A stretch of DNA of 64,000 nt from Chthonomonas sp. UBA2017. Its GTDB lineage: Bacteria > Armatimonadota > Fimbriimonadia > Fimbriimonadales > Fimbriimonadaceae. Under the pieces are notes generated by a model, which did no database searches, was not told the origin of the DNA, and saw only the letters and a list, made by a program, of their open reading frames with translations. Where the stretch lies: assembly GCA_002335425.1 (NCBI GenBank), contig DDCB01000015.1, forward strand, positions 20,174 to 84,173, in the 5' to 3' direction. The position numbers and the translations under genes are program-made. This document shows positions 59,679-64,000 of the stretch, piece after piece (position 1 is the stretch's first letter; each line of letters begins with the position of its first letter).

Positions 59679-61751
59679 TTAATGTTCGTCTTCGTGGTCC
59701 TTGCGGATCTTTTCGTAGGCTGCGATGAGCAGCTGGACTTCATTTGCGGGGAGCTCTTCGTAGCGAGAAAAGGTCGCCCGGAACCGACCGCGGCCCTTGG
59801 TCATTGATCGAAGGTCCAAGGCATAGCGGCCCATGGTCGCCATCGGAACGTGCGCCCGAACCGTCTTTTTGTGGGGCGAGTGGTCTTCGATGCCCATCGG
59901 ACGACCTCGGCGGCCGTTGAGGTCGCCGACAATGTCGCCGACGTTGTCTTCAGGCACGGTGACTTCGAGGTCCAAGATCGGCTCCAAAATGATGGGCGAG
60001 GCTTGGGTCGCCGCCGCCTTAAAGGCGAGCGAGCCCGCGATCTTGAACGCCATTTCACTGGAGTCCACGTCGTGATAACTGCCGTCATACACGACGGCCT
60101 TGACATCGACAACCGGATAACCGGCCAAGAAGCCCTTGCCCATCGTCTCGACGATCCCTTTTTCGATGGCGGGAATGAAGTTCTTGGGGACGGACCCACC
60201 GACGACTTCGCTGCCAAACTCGAAACCTTCGCCTCGACCCTTGGGCTCCAGCCGAACCCAACAATCGCCAAATTGACCTTTGCCACCCGTCTGCCGCTTG
60301 TGTCGGCCTTGAGCTTTCGCGGCCGAGCGGATTGTCTCGCGGTACGGAATGCGAGCCTCTTCAATCGTGACCGAGACGCCGAAACGCGCTTTGAGTTTTT
60401 CGATCACGACGTCCAAATGGATGTCGCCCATGCCCTCAAGAATTTCTTGGTGAACCCCAGGATCGCGGACATATCGGAGCGTTGGGTCTTCTTCGAGGAG
60501 CCGTGTGAGTGCGGGTCCGAGTTTGTCTTCGTCGGTCTTGGCGACGGGCTTGATTGCCACTCGATAGATCGGCTCGGGAAACTCAATCGGCGGAACTAAG
60601 ATCCGATCTTTCGCCGTGGAGAGAGTGTCGTTTGTGTGGGTGTGCTGGAGCTTGGCAACCGCGCAGATATCACCCGCGGAGACCACTGGAGCCGCCTCTT
60701 GGCCTTTGCCGTGCGGGAAGAAAAGATTGTGGACCCGCTCATCCTTTTCGTTCGAGAGGTTCATCACGTGGTCATCTTGTTTGAGCGTCCCTTGGAAGAT
60801 TCTCAGATAGTTGATCTTGCCCACGAACGGGTCAGCGGTCGTTTTGAAGCAGAACGCGGCTAACGGAGCCGAGGGGTCGGCGGTGAACGATTGGTCGCCC
60901 CGAACCTTCGGGATCTCGGTGGGCGCGGGCAACTCGCCGACGATTCGGTCGAGGAGAGTCGCGACCCCAATCCCGCTCATTGCCGACCCGATGAGAACCG
61001 GGACCACTCGCCCCGTCTCGGTCCCGACGAGAAGCCCGTGCTCGATCTCTTCTTCGGTGAGAGCCTCACCCGAGAGATACTTCTCCATCAAGACATCGTC
61101 GCCTTCGGCGGCCGCGTCCATCATTTTCTCTCGAAGTCGTTCGACCTCTTCGGCGTAACCGGCTGGGATCTCTTCGATTTCAACCCCACGATCCTTGCCC
61201 TTATAGACCTTCATCGTGAGGATGTCGAGGACTCCGGCGAACGCCGCTTGGTGGCCGATCGGAACCTGGGCATCAATGATCTTGTTGCCATAGCGGGCGT
61301 GGAGGGTTTCGATGAGGCCCTCAAAGTCCGCATTGTCTCGCTCCAGCTTGTTGACAAAGATGAATCGAGCCAGGCCATGCTCTTCGGCGACTTCCCAAGC
61401 GAGGTCAAAGCCGACGTCCAGATCGCGCTTGGCTTCGGTCACGATGATCATCGACTCGACCACCGAAGCGACGGCCTGCAGGTCGCCAATAAAGTCGGGA
61501 AATCCGGGGACGTCGATGAGGTTTATCTTGTGGTCATGCCACTCGACCGGCACGACTGAGGCCGAGATACTGATCTTTCGTCGCACCTCGAGCGGGTCAT
61601 AGTCGCACTGGGTATTGCCCGCATCGACCGTCCCGACGCGTTCGATGGCTCCCGATGTATAGAGGAGGTGCTCCACCAACATCGTCTTTCCAGAGCCACC
61701 GTGGCCCACAATCGCAACATTACGAATCTTGTCTGCTGAATACTGCTTCAC
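59679..61751 (-). CDS. fusA: elongation factor G-like GTPase (EF-G paralogue)
   Basis: A 690-aa translational GTPase with the five-domain EF-G layout. The G-domain loops are unusual: P-loop GHGGSGKT (residues 16-23; EF-G has AHIDAGKTT), DVPG (80-83; usually DTPG) and NKLE (134-137; usually NKxD). This pattern is that of the EF-G-like or EF-G2 branch rather than canonical FusA. The GTG start at 61751 has GGAGG 8 nt upstream. It stands outside any ribosomal-protein operon. Its role could be translocation, ribosome recycling or a specialised function. Confidence 0.85.
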   Translation of the reverse strand: MKQYSADKIRNVAIVGHGGSGKTMLVEHLLYTSGAIERVGTVDAGNTQCDYDPLEVRRKISISASVVPVEWHDHKINLIDVPGFPDFIGDLQAVASVVESMIIVTEAKRDLDVGFDLAWEVAEEHGLARFIFVNKLERDNADFEGLIETLHARYGNKIIDAQVPIGHQAAFAGVLDILTMKVYKGKDRGVEIEEIPAGYAEEVERLREKMMDAAAEGDDVLMEKYLSGEALTEEEIEHGLLVGTETGRVVPVLIGSAMSGIGVATLLDRIVGELPAPTEIPKVRGDQSFTADPSAPLAAFCFKTTADPFVGKINYLRIFQGTLKQDDHVMNLSNEKDERVHNLFFPHGKGQEAAPVVSAGDICAVAKLQHTHTNDTLSTAKDRILVPPIEFPEPIYRVAIKPVAKTDEDKLGPALTRLLEEDPTLRYVRDPGVHQEILEGMGDIHLDVVIEKLKARFGVSVTIEEARIPYRETIRSAAKAQGRHKRQTGGKGQFGDCWVRLEPKGRGEGFEFGSEVVGGSVPKNFIPAIEKGIVETMGKGFLAGYPVVDVKAVVYDGSYHDVDSSEMAFKIAGSLAFKAAATQASPIILEPILDLEVTVPEDNVGDIVGDLNGRRGRPMGIEDHSPHKKTVRAHVPMATMGRYALDLRSMTKGRGRFRATFSRYEELPANEVQLLIAAYEKIRKDHEDEH

Positions 61752-61968
61752 TGCATTCCTCCCCGGTCTGGGCCGAATTCCCCTCTGGAGAACGGCCGGA
61801 TCCAAGAAATTCTTCGGGTTCGAAGTAATTTAACACAAACGCCCGATTCTCCTGCTGAATTCGCCGATGAGCCTCAATCTTCGGGCTCAAGAAAGCCTCT
61901 GAGCCTGACCTCGGCGCCCGATCTGCGGAAAATCGGGCCCACCCTGTGCAGGAATCCACAATTCGACG
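61752..61968. other. divergent intergenic region, no gene seen
   Basis: Between the EF-G-like gene and the riboswitch promoter. Open frames here are short, lack starts and ribosome-binding sites, and look like noise. The promoter of the EF-G-like gene must lie in it but I could not identify a convincing one. Confidence 0.5.
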
Positions 61969-61974
61969 TATAAT
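61969..61974 (+). promoter_or_regulatory. -10 box of the second riboswitch transcript
   Basis: A consensus TATAAT; the predicted start (about 61981) coincides with the first base of a perfect 8-bp hairpin, AGTTGGTG/CACCAACT (61981-62000, loop GAAT), which would cap the RNA 5' end. Confidence 0.65.
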
Positions 61975-62000
61975 AGAAACAGTTGGTGGAATCACCAACT

Positions 62001-62114
62001 CGTCGAATCGGTCCCGCAAGGGTCCGAACGGGGGACCCAGTCTTTGGGGTGAATAGAGGATTCGTCCTCTTAGGGTAACTCTTGGCCCGAACCCGGCAGC
62101 TAACCTCGTAGACG
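62001..62114 (+). promoter_or_regulatory. c-di-AMP riboswitch (ydaO/yuaA type)
   Basis: The conserved aptamer blocks are in order: GAACGGGGGACCC, TCTTTGGGGTGAATA, then GAACCCGGCAGCTAACCTCG. P1 is short (CGTC 62001-62004 with GACG 62111-62114). Three further GC-rich hairpins follow (62117-62175). The next annotated gene is the HisB homologue at 62365, 250 nt downstream. Confidence 0.9.
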
Positions 62115-62308
62115 CAGCGAGAGTCGTCGCGGGGGCGCTGTGGCCCCGGCGAACCAGGGTTTATTCCCTCTGGCACCATCGATTCTCAAGCGGCAGATCG
62201 TGCGTCTTGGCCCTCGGGCCTCGACGAACGCCCCAAACAGGGCGACTGGGTGCACGCAGACCCAACGCTCTGGTCGCTGAAGTCCATAGAAACCTCCTAC
62301 GTCGAACG

Positions 62309-62333
62309 GGCTCCTTGGAAACAAGGAGCCTTT
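62309..62333 (+). terminator. intrinsic terminator-like hairpin between riboswitch and hisB-like gene
   Basis: GGCTCCTTG (62309-62317) and CAAGGAGCC (62322-62330) form a perfect 9-bp stem with a GAAA loop, followed by TTTCGTTCGTT. If it is the riboswitch expression platform, termination would lower read-through into the gene at 62365. Interval 62115-62308 holds hairpins and one 46-codon GTG frame (62140-62280) without good support. Confidence 0.6.
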
Positions 62334-62364
62334 CGTTCGTTAAAAAGGAGTATAAAGAACCAAC

Positions 62365-62946
62365 ATGAGCAAAGGTGCGCCGTCCGTCCGATACGCCGAA
62401 ATTGAACGGGAAACCGCGGAATCGCGCATCCAAGTCGTTCTCGATCTGGATGGAGGCACTCGGACCGATGTCCAAACCGGCGTGCTTTCGTTCGACCGTC
62501 TGCTCGGGGTCCTATCTTATCATGGGTACTTCGACCTCGGGGTCTCGGTCGAGATGCTCAAGCCCACTCACGACGATCATTTCGCGGTGGAAGGCGTCGG
62601 CTCTGCACTCGGCAAGGCGATCCGAGTCGCTCTGATTGATTCGGCCGAACTCGAAAAGACCGCGCACACCGTCGCCATGATGGACGAGGCCTTGGTGAGC
62701 GCAACTCTCGATTTCTCTGGCCGGTCGCACCTCAGCTACGATCTCCATCTGAGTCGCGAGCGAATCGGCGATCTCGCCGCCGAGAGCGTCCGCGAGTTCT
62801 TTGTCGCGATGACCCAGTCGGGTCGCTTCGGGCTCCACATCCGCACCCTCGCTGGTGACAACAATCACCACTTGCTGGAGGCTTGTTTCAAAGCCGTCGG
62901 CGTCTCGATCCATCGCGCCACTCGAAAAGCTGAACGCAGGCCCTGA
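62365..62946 (+). CDS. HisB (imidazoleglycerol-phosphate dehydratase) homologue with missing catalytic residues
   Basis: A 193-aa protein clearly of the IGPD fold. Conserved: TGVLSFD (39-45), MDE (106-108) and HH-x2-EA-x-FKA (168-176). Missing: the FDHM histidine (here FDRL, Arg45), one of the pair in DDHHTxED (here DDHFAVEG, Phe73), the final Asp of that motif (Gly77) and the DKxGIxRFG loop (here DSAELEKTA). Several metal and substrate ligands are therefore absent, so ordinary histidine-pathway activity is doubtful. AAAAAGGAG lies 15 nt upstream. No other his gene is in the window and a c-di-AMP riboswitch lies upstream. Confidence 0.8.
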   Translation: MSKGAPSVRYAEIERETAESRIQVVLDLDGGTRTDVQTGVLSFDRLLGVLSYHGYFDLGVSVEMLKPTHDDHFAVEGVGSALGKAIRVALIDSAELEKTAHTVAMMDEALVSATLDFSGRSHLSYDLHLSRERIGDLAAESVREFFVAMTQSGRFGLHIRTLAGDNNHHLLEACFKAVGVSIHRATRKAERRP

Positions 62947-63024
62947 TCTCAGATCCAGCAAAAGGGGATCGCCAAGCAAATCTACTTGAATTGAGACGAT
63001 TCGACGCACAAGTGTCCAGAACGC

Positions 63025-63032
63025 TATAAAAT
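63025..63032 (+). promoter_or_regulatory. -10 region of the terminal secreted-protein gene
   Basis: CGCTATAAAATAAGCG contains overlapping TATAAA and TAAAAT boxes 34-41 nt before the ATG at 63066. GGAGAATTCAAT is the ribosome-binding region. Confidence 0.45.
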
Positions 63033-63065
63033 AAGCGACACGGGATTTACCCCGGAGAATTCAAT

Positions 63066-64000
63066 ATGAAGCGATTTGTTGGCATTGCTAGTGCATTGTT
63101 GTGCGTTGCTGGGGCGTCGGCAACGACGTTGACTTTTGGCGGACTCGGTTTGTTTAATGGAAACCCCATTCCGAACACCCTTGGGTCGAACGCCGCCTCG
63201 CCCGGAGACGGTTATGTTGTCGGCCTCGGGTGGACGCCGAACGTCTCGGTCCAGATGGCCACGACCGACGTCAATGGAGCCCCCACCACTCCACAGCTTT
63301 CTTATTGGTTCGACTTCTACGGGAGTCTGTTCGATGTGGCCTACCCAGAGTTCAATGGCGCATATGCCCGAGTGACCTTGACGGCCGATCCGGGTTTCCT
63401 GGTCAAGATTGAGTCGTTCAAGCTGGGAGGATGGCCTGGCGCGGATCAAGGGTCACCGGTCGTTGAAATCTTGGATGGCGGGGGCGCCGTCCTTTGGTCG
63501 CAGAACAATGCGATCGCCTCGGGGACATCCTTTACTCTTTTCACGCCGGCCGTGGAGGCTCAAAAGCTGACTTTGGTCGTCGGGAACAACTGGAACGTCG
63601 GCCTCGACGATTTGAGCTTTACTCAACGAATCGGCGGAAGTCCCACCAACACCGTGACCGGCACCGTGGACTTCGGTCAGCTGACGGCTGCTTACAACAC
63701 CGGCGCGAACTTGCCGTCGTCGATCCCGGTCTCGTTCCGCGATGCATCGAACGCCGAAATCGCCACCGGCTCGGCGACTTACGATCCGGTGACGGGTGCG
63801 TTCAGTGCCACCGTCCCGGGTTCGGTGACGGTTCCGTACCGCGTGAGCTTCAAGCAAGGCTTCTGGCTTCGAAAAACGATGCCGAATCCAGCTGATCCAG
63901 CGGCTCCGCTCGGCAACTACAACTTCGGCACCGTGACCCCGCTGGTCGGCGACTCGGATCTTGACAACGAAGTGACGAACTTCGACTACTCGCTCTGGGC
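63066..64000 (+). CDS. large secreted protein with dockerin-like repeat, 5' part
   Basis: Open to the window edge (311 codons). A signal peptide (FVGIASALLCVAGASA) leads into a beta-sandwich-like region rich in Gly, Asn and Thr (about 20-190). A short bridging domain (TVTGTVDFGQLTAAYN) follows, then a calcium-binding dockerin-like motif (GDSDLDNEVTNFDYSLW) near residue 300. The combination is common in Armatimonadota secreted proteins, where the C-terminus often carries a PEP-CTERM-type or other sorting signal. Start at 63066 behind GGAG. Confidence 0.8.
   Translation, partial: MKRFVGIASALLCVAGASATTLTFGGLGLFNGNPIPNTLGSNAASPGDGYVVGLGWTPNVSVQMATTDVNGAPTTPQLSYWFDFYGSLFDVAYPEFNGAYARVTLTADPGFLVKIESFKLGGWPGADQGSPVVEILDGGGAVLWSQNNAIASGTSFTLFTPAVEAQKLTLVVGNNWNVGLDDLSFTQRIGGSPTNTVTGTVDFGQLTAAYNTGANLPSSIPVSFRDASNAEIATGSATYDPVTGAFSATVPGSVTVPYRVSFKQGFWLRKTMPNPADPAAPLGNYNFGTVTPLVGDSDLDNEVTNFDYSLW

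Noticed and set aside
61874..62179. 101-aa minus-strand frame over the second riboswitch
   Set aside because: Low-complexity translation of a structured RNA region; no ribosome-binding site.
62115..62300. tmRNA, SRP RNA or RNase P RNA
   Set aside because: None of their conserved sequence elements is present; the hairpins are best seen as riboswitch downstream region.
1..64000. CRISPR array, prophage, insertion sequence or integrase
   Set aside because: No regularly spaced direct repeats, transposase, integrase or phage structural genes were seen in any frame.

Overview
The window reads as a chromosomal segment of a diderm bacterium, most likely of the phylum Armatimonadota (Fimbriimonas-like). 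That assignment is inferred. The pointers are diaminopimelate-type murein genes in a dcw cluster that starts with mraZ, an O-antigen-ligase-like protein and a probable outer-membrane barrel, two c-di-AMP (ydaO-type) riboswitches, and a secreted protein with a dockerin-like calcium-binding tail. GC content looks moderately high and coding is dense. ATGA, GTGA and TTGA start/stop overlaps are frequent. I see no prophage, transposon, CRISPR array or rRNA.

Layout. 1-1145: end of a 2-oxoacid dehydrogenase E1 alpha gene, then E1 beta. 1142-5991 (minus): a tightly overlapping operon with a nucleoside/BMP-type ABC importer (ATPase and two permeases), a fused tandem pterin synthase and an SDR. 6054-7459: tuf with a clear promoter and terminator. 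7485-15682: mixed metabolism (TSUP, zinc-ribbon protein, Gfo/Idh/MocA, PQQ-type sugar dehydrogenase, serine hydrolase, large DUF5695-like protein). 15791-19305: pyrF-mutY, a group-2 sigma factor with sigma-54-like and sigma-70-like upstream signals, and a TlpA-like thioredoxin. 19392-24895: fatty-acid hydroxylase, GT4, pterin carbinolamine dehydratase, class II FBPase and a Ycf46-like AAA ATPase.

25079-36245 is a dcw operon: mraZ-rsmH-ftsL-ftsI-murE-murF-mraY-murD-ftsW-murG. It stops after murG; murC, murB, ddl, ftsQ, ftsA and ftsZ are absent here. After it come small orphan genes, including a 142-aa protein under a c-di-AMP riboswitch, an ECF sigma/rhodanese/persulfide-dioxygenase-like operon, a cation antiporter, an ABC-2 exporter, tRNA-Glu, and a LysM-SH3-NlpC/P60 hydrolase. 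47375-57387 is envelope-centred: two GT2 enzymes, an O-antigen-ligase-like protein, PBP2 and PBP1A, and a sigma-E/anti-sigma/RseB-like stress module. The window ends with envelope orphans, an EF-G-like GTPase, a second c-di-AMP riboswitch upstream of a HisB homologue with missing catalytic residues, and the start of a large secreted protein.

Two themes recur. One is envelope construction and its control: dcw genes, two extra PBPs, a NlpC/P60 hydrolase, an ECF stress module and c-di-AMP sensing. The other is transcript architecture: many monocistronic genes have a TANNNT-like box ending 6-7 nt before the start codon, as expected for leaderless mRNAs, while most of the longer-leader promoters found (tuf, tRNA-Glu, the LysM gene, the group-2 sigma gene) share a TTGA-type -35 with an 18-bp spacer.
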